A stretch of DNA of 64,000 nucleotides from Defluviitoga tunisiensis (lineage in GTDB: Bacteria > Thermotogota > Thermotogae > Petrotogales > Petrotogaceae). Below are positions 18,332 through 27,937 of the stretch, in pieces. Position numbers and translations under genes: made by a program. The DNA is taken from contig NZ_LN824141.1 of NCBI RefSeq assembly GCF_000953715.1, positions 1,168,001-1,232,000 on the forward strand, in the 5' to 3' direction. The notes under the pieces were generated by a model. The model had not been told where the DNA came from. It did not search any database and was given only the letters and a program-made list of their open reading frames with translations. How positions within the stretch are numbered: the stretch's first letter is position 1; each line of letters starts with the position of its first letter.

Positions 18332-19405
18332 ATGAAAAAGCAACGTTTGAATAATCTTATAAAATTGATGCAAGACAACAATATTTTCCAAGCGATAATA
18401 ACATCAACGCCTTCTATATTTTATTTTACAGGAGAATGGATTGAACCAGGTGAACGACTATTAGCCTTGTATATAAACATTTCTGGAGAAGTCAAGTTAA
18501 TCATAAATGAAATGTTTAAGGTAAAAAATGTAGATAAAAATATATTGTTAACTTACTCTGATTCTGATAATCCAATTGACCTTTTAGCAGATGTATTAAT
18601 TGATGAAAAAACTATAGGAATTGATGAAAAATGGCAAGCAGGTTTTTTCTTAGAGCTTCTTAATTTATCTAAAAACTACTTATTTAAGAATGTATCTCCA
18701 CTTATTGCCAGCTTGAGGATGGTAAAAGATGAAGAGGAAATAAAACATATGAAAGTTTCATCTGAGATTAACGATAAAACAATGGAAAAAGTGATAAAAG
18801 TTGTTCCAGAAATGCTTTCAGAACGATTATTGGCTAAAGCTGTAAAAAATATTTTTGAAAGGGAAGGAGCAGACAACATCTCTTTTGAGCCGATAGTGGC
18901 TTATGGATTAAATGCAGCAGATCCACACCATGTGCCTGATTCTACAAAGATTAAAGATGGAGATGCTGTAGTAATTGATATAGGATGCATAAAAAATCAT
19001 TATTGTTCTGATATGACAAGGACAGTATTCTTTGGAAACCCTGTTGATACATTCAAAAGAATTTATGATATCGTTTTAGAGGCTAATTTAAAAGCTATAG
19101 ATTGTATTAAGCCAGGAATAAAAGCATGTGAAATAGATAAAGTGGCTCGTGAAGTTATTACTAAACGAGGATACGGTGATTATTTTATACATAGAACAGG
19201 ACATGGTGTAGGAATTGAAATTCATGAAATGCCATACATATCTTCAAATAGTGAGGTTATTTTAGAAGCGGGAATGATTTTTTCTATAGAACCTGGTATT
19301 TATCTTCCTAATGTTGGAGGGGTACGAATAGAAGATTTAGTTTTAGTAACAAAAAACGGATGTGAAATTTTGAATAATTATTCGAAAAGTTTAACTATAG
19401 TTTGA
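18332..19405 (+). CDS. M24-family metallopeptidase (Xaa-Pro dipeptidase-like)
   Basis: Cleaves N-terminal residues or Xaa-Pro dipeptides with two divalent metals. 357 residues: a creatinase-type N-terminal domain (about 1-125) and the pita-bread catalytic domain. The five metal ligands are visible as Asp in VVIDIGCIKN, Asp in SDMTRTVFF, His in HRTGHGVGIEIHE, Glu in IFSIEPGIY and Glu in VRIEDLVLV. It is cytosolic. The start is uncertain: ATG 18332 is directly preceded by an in-frame TTG, and no good ribosome site lies within 12 nt (GGATGGAG ends about 20 nt upstream). Confidence 0.9.
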   Translation: MKKQRLNNLIKLMQDNNIFQAIITSTPSIFYFTGEWIEPGERLLALYINISGEVKLIINEMFKVKNVDKNILLTYSDSDNPIDLLADVLIDEKTIGIDEKWQAGFFLELLNLSKNYLFKNVSPLIASLRMVKDEEEIKHMKVSSEINDKTMEKVIKVVPEMLSERLLAKAVKNIFEREGADNISFEPIVAYGLNAADPHHVPDSTKIKDGDAVVIDIGCIKNHYCSDMTRTVFFGNPVDTFKRIYDIVLEANLKAIDCIKPGIKACEIDKVAREVITKRGYGDYFIHRTGHGVGIEIHEMPYISSNSEVILEAGMIFSIEPGIYLPNVGGVRIEDLVLVTKNGCEILNNYSKSLTIV

Positions 19406-19521
19406 TATACTTAATGGTCACAGTAAATGAGGCATTACACCATATTGATTAAATGAGTTTAAAAATATTGTATGTTATAATAGTTATAGAGAAACTACCA
19501 TAACCGAAAGGGGGTAGTAGC

Positions 19522-20103
19522 ATGTATAAAGAAATGGTTTTCGAAGATCTTTTGAGCGAAATTGCTTCTTCAAACATGTCTGCTGACGGTGGAACAGTAG
19601 CAGCTCTGGTTGGTACCTTAGCAGCATCATTAGGCAGTAAAATAGCTAATTACACAGTTACTGAAGGAATAAACGAAGATTATGAAGTTACTTTAGAAAG
19701 TGTACTTGAAAATCTTTTAGAGATAAAAGAGAAATTGTTAGACTATTCAGATAAATCTTCTCATTATATTGGAAAATTTCATAGTGAAGAAGGCGTTGAA
19801 AAACGAGAAGAAGATATTAAAAAGGCAGCGATAATATCTTTTAACATAGCAAAACTAAGTTATAATATTTTGAAAAATTGTTTTACGTTATACAAATATG
19901 GGGATCCCGCATTGAGACCAGAAACAAAGATTACTTGTTATTTAGCCTGGGCAGCATTAAATTCAGCAATAACTTTAGTAAATGCTAATCTTGACCAGAT
20001 AGATAATGGAGAAGAAAAGGCGAATCTCCTTCAAGATACCATAGAATTTAGTAATGAAGCTAATGCATTGATCAAAAAGTTAAAGGAGGAAATACATATC
20101 TAA
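19522..20103 (+). CDS. Cyclodeaminase/cyclohydrolase family protein (FTCD_C/FchA-like)
   Basis: 193 residues, all-helical, with the family start MVFEDLLSEIASSNMSADGG and TVAALVGTLAASLGSKIANY. Members are methenyltetrahydrofolate cyclohydrolases or formimino-THF cyclodeaminases acting in one-carbon metabolism. In Thermotogota and Firmicutes the single-domain form is often assigned as 5,10-methenyl-THF cyclohydrolase (FchA). Which reaction applies cannot be decided here. Start ATG 19522 behind AAAGGGGG, with an extended -10 TGTTATAAT about 45 nt upstream. Its TAA directly abuts the tgt ATG, so the two genes are co-transcribed. Confidence 0.85.
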   Translation: MYKEMVFEDLLSEIASSNMSADGGTVAALVGTLAASLGSKIANYTVTEGINEDYEVTLESVLENLLEIKEKLLDYSDKSSHYIGKFHSEEGVEKREEDIKKAAIISFNIAKLSYNILKNCFTLYKYGDPALRPETKITCYLAWAALNSAITLVNANLDQIDNGEEKANLLQDTIEFSNEANALIKKLKEEIHI

Positions 20104-21231
<1,128 letters not shown>

Positions 21232-21249
21232 GTCAGAGGAGGGATTACC

Positions 21250-21606
21250 ATGAAATCGTTTATGAAGTACTACAATGAAATAAAGTCTTTGTATCAAAAT
21301 CAATTAGATCTTACAAAAAAACTAGGAGAAATTCCCAATGTCTTTTCTCGAAATGTAAGTAAACTTTTAGAGATGATTTATGGAGAGGACAAAATCGATT
21401 CAAAAGTTATTTCAGGATACATAGAATTTGTTCCAGATCAAGAACCTTACTTTAGATTAAAGCAACAATTAATTGATTTTTTGGGGGAAGATTGGGAAAA
21501 TAGTGATCTATCAAGTATTATCGGAAAAATGGCGAAAACAGCTTACAATAGATATAAACGAATTATGGATGATCACGATAGAACAGAAACCTTTAGGCTA
21601 TCTTAA
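21250..21606 (+). CDS. Conserved hypothetical protein, 118 aa
   Basis: Unrecognised small soluble protein, highly charged and mainly helical (starting MKSFMKYYNEIKSLYQNQLD), with no membrane segment, signal peptide or Cys. It follows tgt by 18 nt with its own good ribosome site (GGAGGG), so it belongs to the same transcript. A strong terminator overlaps its stop codon. The intact frame, ribosome site and terminator support it as real; I assign no function. Confidence 0.7.
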   Translation: MKSFMKYYNEIKSLYQNQLDLTKKLGEIPNVFSRNVSKLLEMIYGEDKIDSKVISGYIEFVPDQEPYFRLKQQLIDFLGEDWENSDLSSIIGKMAKTAYNRYKRIMDDHDRTETFRLS

Positions 21607-21632
21607 ATAAAGGGGGTAAACCCCCTTTATTT
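21605..21632 (+). terminator. Terminator after the tgt operon
   Basis: Stem AAATAAAGGGGG / CCCCCTTTATTT with loop TAAA. GC-rich core with T-rich 3' side; overlaps the stop codon of the 118-aa gene. Confidence 0.88.
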
Positions 21633-21701
21633 AACGATGTTATTAATCTTGAAAGGTGGATAGGTGTTATTATTAAGAAAGAATTAGACACCATAAAAAA
21701 G

Positions 21702-22094
21702 ATGGATAGAGATATTACAATAAAAATTAAAAAAATCGAAAATATATTTTGGAAAATATTTTTTATTGTTTATATTATTTTCATTTTGTATTTATCACTA
21801 TCAAAACCCTTATTAAATTACAGTACTTTCAAAGGAGAAGACAAAATAGTACATTTTATATCTTACTTTTTAGGTGCTGACCTCTTTTTTACAGCGTTTT
21901 ATAAGAAATCAAAGAAGGTATATTTTGTAATATTCCTTATTGTTTTTTCATTGCTTCCTTTTTTAACAGAGTGGTTTCAAAGTTTTACGTATTATCATAC
22001 TTATAGCAAATTTGATATGTTAGCTAGTTATAGTGGTGCGGTAGTTGGATTTTTATTCTTCTTTTTTAAATATAAGGCTTTTAGTGAAGAGTAA
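21702..22094 (+). CDS. VanZ-like membrane protein
   Basis: 130 residues with four predicted membrane helices. The VanZ-family pattern is visible: a charged loop DKIVHFISYFLGADLFF (Asp-x-x-x-His after helix 1) and the ending LTEWFQSFTYYHTYSKFDMLASYSGAVVGF, with the family's Glu-x-x-Gln and Asp-Asn/Asp-x-x-x-N-like helix. In enterococci VanZ gives low-level teicoplanin resistance; for most members the role is unknown. The ATG at 21702 has only a weak ribosome site; a GGTGGATAGGTG stretch lies about 40 nt upstream, before in-frame ATT codons. Confidence 0.75.
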   Translation: MDRDITIKIKKIENIFWKIFFIVYIIFILYLSLSKPLLNYSTFKGEDKIVHFISYFLGADLFFTAFYKKSKKVYFVIFLIVFSLLPFLTEWFQSFTYYHTYSKFDMLASYSGAVVGFLFFFFKYKAFSEE

Positions 22095-22161
22095 TCGTGC
22101 TATATTAAGAAGGGAGATGAGGAAATATATTAAAAGAAGTTCTATGAAAGAGGTGTCACGA

Positions 22162-23934
22162 TTGAATAATATAAAATATGCAATAGTATATTTAGACTTA
22201 GATCCAGATTATGCTAAATTGAATAACTTACCAGTAAAGTTACCATTATTAGCAGAAGATTTTCAAAAAGCGAGGGCAACAAATAAAATACCTTTAGAAT
22301 ATATTTTAAGAGGTTTAGAAGCAGAGGTAGAAGTAAACAAAAATAATAAATATTATTTATCATACCTTGTTTATTACTATTATGAGGCTTTTAAGAAGTG
22401 TTTATATGAAGAAAATTATGAAATGGCTGAAACATATTTAAATAAAGCAAAAGAAATTTATCTAGATTACAGGTATTATTTTTATACAGGTTTATATTTT
22501 AAAAAACTTGGAAATTATGAGATGGCAGAATTGAATTTGAAGCAATGCTTAAAAGAAAAACCTAATTTTGCATATGGATATTTTGAATTAGGTAATTTGA
22601 TGTTTGAAAGAAAAATATATGACGAGGCTATTGACAATTATTCTAAAGCTGTTGAAATTGAAAAAGATTTTACTTTAGGTTATCTAAAGATAGCAGATGT
22701 TCTTATTGAAAATGCAAGATATGAAGAGGCAATAAATTATCTTCAAAAATGTATAGAAATAGATAAGAATTTTATTTCTGCTTATGAAAGACTTGGAGTG
22801 ATTTTTAATGTTTTGCAAAGATACAATGACGCAAATTATATCCACCAAAAGGCATTAGAAATAGACGAAAACAACTTTCAGATATATTACAATAATGCCC
22901 ATTCGTTGGCAAGACTTGCAAGACATCACGAAGCAATTGAGTCTTTAGAAAAAGCGTTAAAACTACAAGAAACAGATTACGTACTTCATGAACTATGTTT
23001 AGAATATAAAAACATGGGAAGATACCTAGATGCGATAGAGGTTGAAGAAAGGGCTTTGGAAATTGCACAAGAAGAAAATATCAACCTCATAAGAATTACA
23101 CTATTAAAACTTGCTTTAATTGTAGAAGATGAAGAGAGATTTAAAAAATATTTCAATTCTTTACACGGAACTGAATTCTACCAAGCTGCTTTACATTTAA
23201 AAATACTATTTGATTTGTCGCAAGGCAAAATAAATGAGGTCAAAGAAACATTATTGCAAAATGAAGAAATTGTAGGATTCGGATTATTGTTTGAAAGATT
23301 AGATAATTTAGACTATTATCTTGACAAGTTAGAGACTAACCTTGATAATGAGATAGCAGACTCAATAATGGAGAGCATCAATGAATTTGGAATGATAGAT
23401 CCATTTTTACTCTCAGACAATCTAGAAGCCAGAGGAATAAAGTCAGAATATCTTAATTGGTTGAAAGATTTATCCGATAACCCCAAACCATCTCCAGAAG
23501 GTTTAGAAATAGTAATTAACGGATTACTATTATCAGGATTTAATTATGGACTTTCAGAAAGAGTTGCGGTCGCTTTATCCAGATATCTCTGGAAGGATGG
23601 CAATGGTTTAGCTTTTGGTAGATTATTATTAAGATTTTATCAAGATAGGGTGTTTGGAGATAAAGCTTCATTAGAGGTATTTATAGAGGAAAACATAGAA
23701 GAGATAAAGGATATGTCTTTTTATTTTGCGAGGATATTTGCCCAATATGACGATTATTTGATGGATTTTGATTCTCTTTTAGAATTTGAGATCAAAGATT
23801 TTATAGATGCTTTAAAGGTGTTTATATCTGCTGTAAGAATAGAAATTAGCAAAGAAGAAGTCTCAATAGAAAAATTTAAAGATGAAAAAGTCAGAAAATT
23901 GATGATTTTTATCGATGCTCTTAACAGACTGTGA
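22162..23934 (+). CDS. Tetratricopeptide-repeat protein
   Basis: About 590 residues; the first half carries at least six TPR repeats (for example FAYGYFELGNLMFERKIYDE, TLGYLKIADVLIENARYEEA, FQIYYNNAHSLARLARHHEA), the second half is helical without clear repeats. TPR solenoids mediate protein-protein contacts; the partner is unknown. No signal peptide. The frame is open from 22,045, but that would overlap the VanZ gene. TTG 22162 has GAGGTG 6 nt before it and is preferred; ATG 22144 and ATG 22117 are alternatives. The 3' end overlaps the frame of the next gene, suggesting coupling. Confidence 0.8.
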   Translation: MNNIKYAIVYLDLDPDYAKLNNLPVKLPLLAEDFQKARATNKIPLEYILRGLEAEVEVNKNNKYYLSYLVYYYYEAFKKCLYEENYEMAETYLNKAKEIYLDYRYYFYTGLYFKKLGNYEMAELNLKQCLKEKPNFAYGYFELGNLMFERKIYDEAIDNYSKAVEIEKDFTLGYLKIADVLIENARYEEAINYLQKCIEIDKNFISAYERLGVIFNVLQRYNDANYIHQKALEIDENNFQIYYNNAHSLARLARHHEAIESLEKALKLQETDYVLHELCLEYKNMGRYLDAIEVEERALEIAQEENINLIRITLLKLALIVEDEERFKKYFNSLHGTEFYQAALHLKILFDLSQGKINEVKETLLQNEEIVGFGLLFERLDNLDYYLDKLETNLDNEIADSIMESINEFGMIDPFLLSDNLEARGIKSEYLNWLKDLSDNPKPSPEGLEIVINGLLLSGFNYGLSERVAVALSRYLWKDGNGLAFGRLLLRFYQDRVFGDKASLEVFIEENIEEIKDMSFYFARIFAQYDDYLMDFDSLLEFEIKDFIDALKVFISAVRIEISKEEVSIEKFKDEKVRKLMIFIDALNRL

Positions 23935-23944
23935 GGTGCTCAAT

Positions 23945-26806
23945 GTGCTAAAAAATTTAGGAAAATCATTCTTTGTTTCTATTTTCTTTTTGTTACCTTC
24001 AATAATATTAGGCTCGTCTATTTTGCTTTTATCACCTGCTGATAATGCTATTGATGTTGATATTAGGATTTCGTTTCGGTGGCAACCGTCAGAAGAAATT
24101 AAGGATAAAGAATTGAGTTACAGTATATTTGTTTCTGAAGATACGCTTATTGATGAAAAAGATCTTATGTTAGCAAATATATTTTCAAACTTTTATACAG
24201 GTGATGTTCTTAAACCCGAAACTACATATTATTGGAAAATTGAGGCAACTGATAAAGAAGGTAATACATATGAGAGTGATGTGGCAAAATTCACTACTAG
24301 AAAATTGCGAGCAGGCGATGCATACGTCATATTTTTTGAAGAATACTTAAAAATTGTACCCCTAGACGATAATTTTGTAGGTGTAAAAAAGAATGAAGTA
24401 ATATTAATGAATAAATCAAAGGAATTAATAAAAAGTTTAAAGATTAATGCCGAAATAAAAGACGTTCTTTCAACAGGCAATTTATTACTAATTATTACTG
24501 AGAAAGGTACATCTATTTACGATAATAAATTAAACACCATTGTTTACCAAATAAATGATCAAGTAATTGGAATCGCAGCACAAAATGTTTTATATAATAA
24601 CGATAAAATATATGTATTTAAAGACTTTTCTACTGCTCCGATAGAAAAAGAGATAAAAAACATCAAAAAAGCTTTTGTAATTGATGGATTTCTATATGTT
24701 TTAACCCAAGAAGCGCTACTTAAAATTAACTCAAATTTTGAAGTAACAAATACATATTCATTTGTAGAGTCAACTTATGATTTTGATTATATATTTTCTA
24801 ATGAAGAAATTAGAATTGTTGTTTTAACAAATAAAGGAATAATCTTATTAAATGATGACTTGACAGAGATTTCAGAAACCCGATTTCAAATAGAGACAAA
24901 AAATTATGAAAGAAAAATTTTTTCTTATTACGATAAGCTTGCCTTACTATCTGGCAACAACAATTTAAATTTTTATGATTATGATTTAAACCTAATTAAA
25001 ACGTTAAACTATACAGAAAGTTTTAATTACTTTTTATCTGCAAATGAAAAAGAGTTTATATTAGTCGGAGATAGTATTAAAGCATACTCTTTTGATGATA
25101 ACAAATTGAAATGGAGCTATTCTACCATTAACAAATTTAACATTATTACAGAACCATTAATGTATAAAGATGGGTTAATAATTGGATTGAAAGACTTTCT
25201 AACTAGATTCTTAGTCTTTTATGATGATTTTGATGAAACATATTATTTTAATCGATACGCCAATGAAGTATTACAAATAAAAGAAGAAATTCTAGAAAAA
25301 GTAGAAGAAGAGGTATCTGAAAAATTAAAGTTCGAAGAAACAATTGAATCAACTTCGCTTACAGCAGAAACTGAAATCCCTAAAGTTTTGGAAGAAATTA
25401 CACAGCCATCGACACCTGTTCTGGAAAGCGAAGATGTTGAAGAATTAATTAAAGATGAGACAATAGAACCAGCACCTACTCCATCTGCTACTGAGGCAGA
25501 AACTGAAATAGAGATACAAAAACCATCTCAAATCGAAGACATAATTTCACCAGAGACACCTCAAGCTATTACCCAGGAACCTACTCCAATTGTAGTTCCT
25601 GAACCGCCACAAAGTATTGAAAAGCCTGCTGAAGTTTCACCTAAGGCAACAGATATAAGCTTAAAAGAACTTATTCAAAGCTTGATTGTTCCAAAAAAGG
25701 TAAAAGAAGAACCTACCGAGAAGAAAATAGAAGAAACTGAAATTACAAAGTTATTTGATAAACCTTACAATGAATATATCTACGGCAGTATTTTTGAAGA
25801 CGATAACTTTTATCTATATGGTTATGAGGGCAAAGATGAATGGGATGCAAAAGTCTGGAAATTAGATAAATATGGAGAAATAGTTTGGGAAACAACGTTA
25901 CCCGGAGATAAAACAGATTTCTTTAGAGACGCTATAGTTATAACGGAAGATGCAACAACCATGGCTAAATCAATAGTATGCGTCGGAGATACATTAAGTT
26001 ATGGACTAAATGGTAATGTTTTTATTGCATCTATAAGTGATGAAGGAACAGTGAATTATCAGTTTGATTATGGGGATATCGGTAGAGATAGTGGAATAAA
26101 AGTACTTAAAATAGATGATGAAAGTTATGCAGTGGCTGGAAATTTATTTATCAACAAAAGATTAACCGATGTATTTGTAACAAAATATCTTAACGACGGT
26201 ACAAGAATTTGGACCAAAAATTTTGGAGGGAATGATTCGGAAATTACCGTTGATATAAAAAATACTCAAGACCAGGGATTTATGGTATTTGGGGCAACAA
26301 GGTCTTTTGGAGCAGGTGGTTTTGATGTCTATGTACTAAAAATTGATTTTTATGGAAATATGAAATGGTCAAATGTATTTGGAGATAGCAACGATAATGT
26401 TGCAATAGGTGTTGTACAAGAAGGTAGACAATATTATGTGTTGTATGAAACAACTTCCAACCCGCTTATATTCGGATTTTTAGAAGTAGATGAATTAAAT
26501 GGTTTTGGAGACTCGTTTGAGTACACGGTTGAAGAGATGGAAAAATTATTGGGATTCACTAAAATAGAAGATAAATATATAGCATATGGTTATCGTGTTC
26601 AAGACAACAAAAAAGTCGGAATTATCTATGAGATAAGCAAAAAGAATAGAATATTTAAAGAAATTAAAAAATATGAGTTTGAAAGCGATTTTGAAATCAG
26701 GAGTGTCGTTAAACCGGAAAACTCTGATTATTTATATGTTTTTGGTAACACAATTAATGGTGACAAACAAAACATTGTTATGATAAAAGAAAAAATAGAC
26801 AATTAA
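23945..26806 (+). CDS. Large exported protein with FnIII-like and beta-propeller-like domains
   Basis: About 953 residues. The N-terminal signal peptide (VLKNLGKSFFVSIFFLLPSI) precedes a fibronectin-III-like domain ending in TYYWKIEATDKEGNTYESDV (about residues 25-125). A beta-rich WD/PQQ-propeller-like region follows (about 140-430), then a long Glu/Pro/Thr-rich linker (about 445-600) typical of cell-surface stalks. The C-terminal domain has repeating blades (FVTKYLNDGTRIWTKNFGG; VYVLKIDFYGNMKWSNVFG). GTG 23945 behind GAGGTG is chosen. It probably acts outside the cytoplasmic membrane together with the TPR protein encoded just before it; the function is unknown. Confidence 0.75.
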   Translation: MLKNLGKSFFVSIFFLLPSIILGSSILLLSPADNAIDVDIRISFRWQPSEEIKDKELSYSIFVSEDTLIDEKDLMLANIFSNFYTGDVLKPETTYYWKIEATDKEGNTYESDVAKFTTRKLRAGDAYVIFFEEYLKIVPLDDNFVGVKKNEVILMNKSKELIKSLKINAEIKDVLSTGNLLLIITEKGTSIYDNKLNTIVYQINDQVIGIAAQNVLYNNDKIYVFKDFSTAPIEKEIKNIKKAFVIDGFLYVLTQEALLKINSNFEVTNTYSFVESTYDFDYIFSNEEIRIVVLTNKGIILLNDDLTEISETRFQIETKNYERKIFSYYDKLALLSGNNNLNFYDYDLNLIKTLNYTESFNYFLSANEKEFILVGDSIKAYSFDDNKLKWSYSTINKFNIITEPLMYKDGLIIGLKDFLTRFLVFYDDFDETYYFNRYANEVLQIKEEILEKVEEEVSEKLKFEETIESTSLTAETEIPKVLEEITQPSTPVLESEDVEELIKDETIEPAPTPSATEAETEIEIQKPSQIEDIISPETPQAITQEPTPIVVPEPPQSIEKPAEVSPKATDISLKELIQSLIVPKKVKEEPTEKKIEETEITKLFDKPYNEYIYGSIFEDDNFYLYGYEGKDEWDAKVWKLDKYGEIVWETTLPGDKTDFFRDAIVITEDATTMAKSIVCVGDTLSYGLNGNVFIASISDEGTVNYQFDYGDIGRDSGIKVLKIDDESYAVAGNLFINKRLTDVFVTKYLNDGTRIWTKNFGGNDSEITVDIKNTQDQGFMVFGATRSFGAGGFDVYVLKIDFYGNMKWSNVFGDSNDNVAIGVVQEGRQYYVLYETTSNPLIFGFLEVDELNGFGDSFEYTVEEMEKLLGFTKIEDKYIAYGYRVQDNKKVGIIYEISKKNRIFKEIKKYEFESDFEIRSVVKPENSDYLYVFGNTINGDKQNIVMIKEKIDN

Positions 26807-26900
26807 GAGATCTTGTAGCTTGATAATCTTCAATTATCAAGCTACAAATGAAGATTTGGGAGGTTACATACTTTCAAAATGTGTATCTCAGGGGATAGTC

Positions 26901-27156
26901 AATTACCCACCGCCCCTAGAGGCGGGGGCTTGTAGAAATACAAGCTCGGTTGATTAGCCTATGTCATTAGTTTTTGCTAATGATTAGTTATAGCAGAATA
27001 TATAGTCACCGTGGGATGCTCCACAAGTCCCATGCTCTGAGGGTAATGGTTAAACATCTCTGAGGGGTAGGAGAAGTGCTGTTACCATTAAACCTGCTAT
27101 AACATTGGCGATGTGGACCTACAGGCTTCGGCCTGACTTACCTTGATGGAGGTAAA
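26901..27156 (+). ncRNA. Putative omegaRNA of the IscB element
   Basis: About 250 nt between the element's left side and the IscB fragment, with no reading frame but dense pairing. Hairpins are CCGCC/GGCGG (26910-26914/26921-26925), GCTTGTA/TACAAGC closed by a GAAA tetraloop (26928-26945), TCATTAG/CTAATGA (26964-26983), and CAGGC/GCCTG closed by a TTCG tetraloop (27122-27135). A long-range 10-bp helix GTTATAGCAG/CTGCTATAAC (26987-26996 with 27094-27103) encloses further pairs. IscB nucleases use an RNA encoded just upstream of the gene, with the guide at its 5' end reading into flanking DNA. Calling this omegaRNA is inference from position and structure. Confidence 0.75.
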
Positions 27157-27726
27157 TTGTATGGAATGAAGCCTGTTCAAAAACCATTAAAGGACGCAAC
27201 ATTTATGTCTACTATAAGATGGAAATTGGTCAATGCGCTGATGTGTGACTACACTTACGGTTATATTACAAAATCCAAAAGAGTAAGTCTTGGTTTGGAA
27301 AAGACACATTATAACGATGCATTTTGCATAGCAGGTGGAATTAATCAACAGAGAATAGAACCTATCTATTTTGAGCAAATTAGGAGAAACAATCGTTCAC
27401 TCGAAAAGTTCTATGATGCAAAATATGTTGATATAAGAGATAAGTCTATTAAAACAGGACAAGAGCTTTTCTGTGGTAGAAGGACACGGAACAAAAACTT
27501 AAATGAAGAAAATCTTCATAAGTATCGTGGAGCTAAAAAATCAAAAGGCAGAAGAAATATTCGTAAGCAAAGATACGCTTATCAGCCTAAAGATATTGTT
27601 ACCTTTGAGAGCAAAAAATATTCAGTTCAAGGTGTACAGAACAAAGGTGAATATATTAAGCTAATGGAAATGTCTAAGCCAGTTAAAACAGATTTAGTTA
27701 AGCCCTATATGTTTGAAAGGATTTAG
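27157..27726 (+). pseudogene. iscB: IscB RNA-guided nuclease, C-terminal fragment only
   Basis: 189 residues matching only the last part of IscB: the segment leading out of the HNH domain (KPLKDATFMSTIRWKLVNAL), TYGYITKSKR, the RuvC-III motif LGLEKTHYNDAFCIAGG with catalytic His and Asp near 51 and 54, and the C-terminal target-interaction-like domain. The N-terminal PLMP domain, RuvC-I, bridge helix, RuvC-II and the HNH active site are missing (full IscB is about 400-500 aa). No trace of them lies upstream, where the structured RNA abuts directly. The frame itself has no stop, and GGAGG precedes a TTG start, so a short protein could still be made. Nuclease activity is not expected. Confidence 0.82.
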
Positions 27727-27751
27727 TATGTTTTATAACTGCAATTCATCA

Positions 27752-27769
27752 CCCACTTACAGAAGTGGG
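27752..27769 (+). repeat. Right-end hairpin of the IS605-type element
   Basis: CCCACTT (27752-27758) / AAGTGGG (27763-27769) with a 4-nt loop, followed by AGTCTTCTTGC, as in right ends of IS605/IS1341 elements. Confidence 0.7.
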
Positions 27770-27799
27770 AGTCTTCTTGCAGGAAAATAATAAATAGGA

Positions 27800-27823
27800 A
27801 GGACGCCCTAATTAGGGCGTCCT
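27800..27823 (+). terminator. Palindrome, probable terminator
   Basis: Perfect palindrome: arms AGGACGCCCTAA and its complement (27800-27823), followed by CAAAATTTTATT. The T tract is offset, so terminator function is likely but not certain. Confidence 0.6.
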
Positions 27824-27860
27824 CAAAATTTTATTAGATTTTTATATAAGGCATTTAAAT

Positions 27861-27905
27861 AGGGTCTAGGGCGAAGCCCCCTACACTTTATTAAAAGTAT
27901 CAAAT
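27861..27905 (+). repeat. Dispersed single copy of the GNA-hairpin repeat
   Basis: Contains GGGCGAAGCCC (27869-27879) with a GAA triloop, followed by CCTACACTTT and AAAGTATCAAA, matching parts of the tandem unit at 17.9-18.1 kb. The second palindrome is degenerate here. Confidence 0.65.
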
Positions 27906-27937
27906 ATGAATAATTCTTAAAGTAAGGAGAAATATTA

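Larger units (their letters stand above)
26895..27782 (+). mobile_element. IS605-type (IscB) insertion-sequence relic
   Basis: A 0.9-kb non-autonomous element: structured RNA region at the left, IscB fragment, and a right-end hairpin CCCACTT/AAGTGGG followed by TCTTCTTGC, the usual look of IS200/IS605 right ends. There is no tnpA transposase. The outer borders are estimates, as these elements make no target duplication. It sits between the exported-protein gene and rlmD. Confidence 0.7.
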
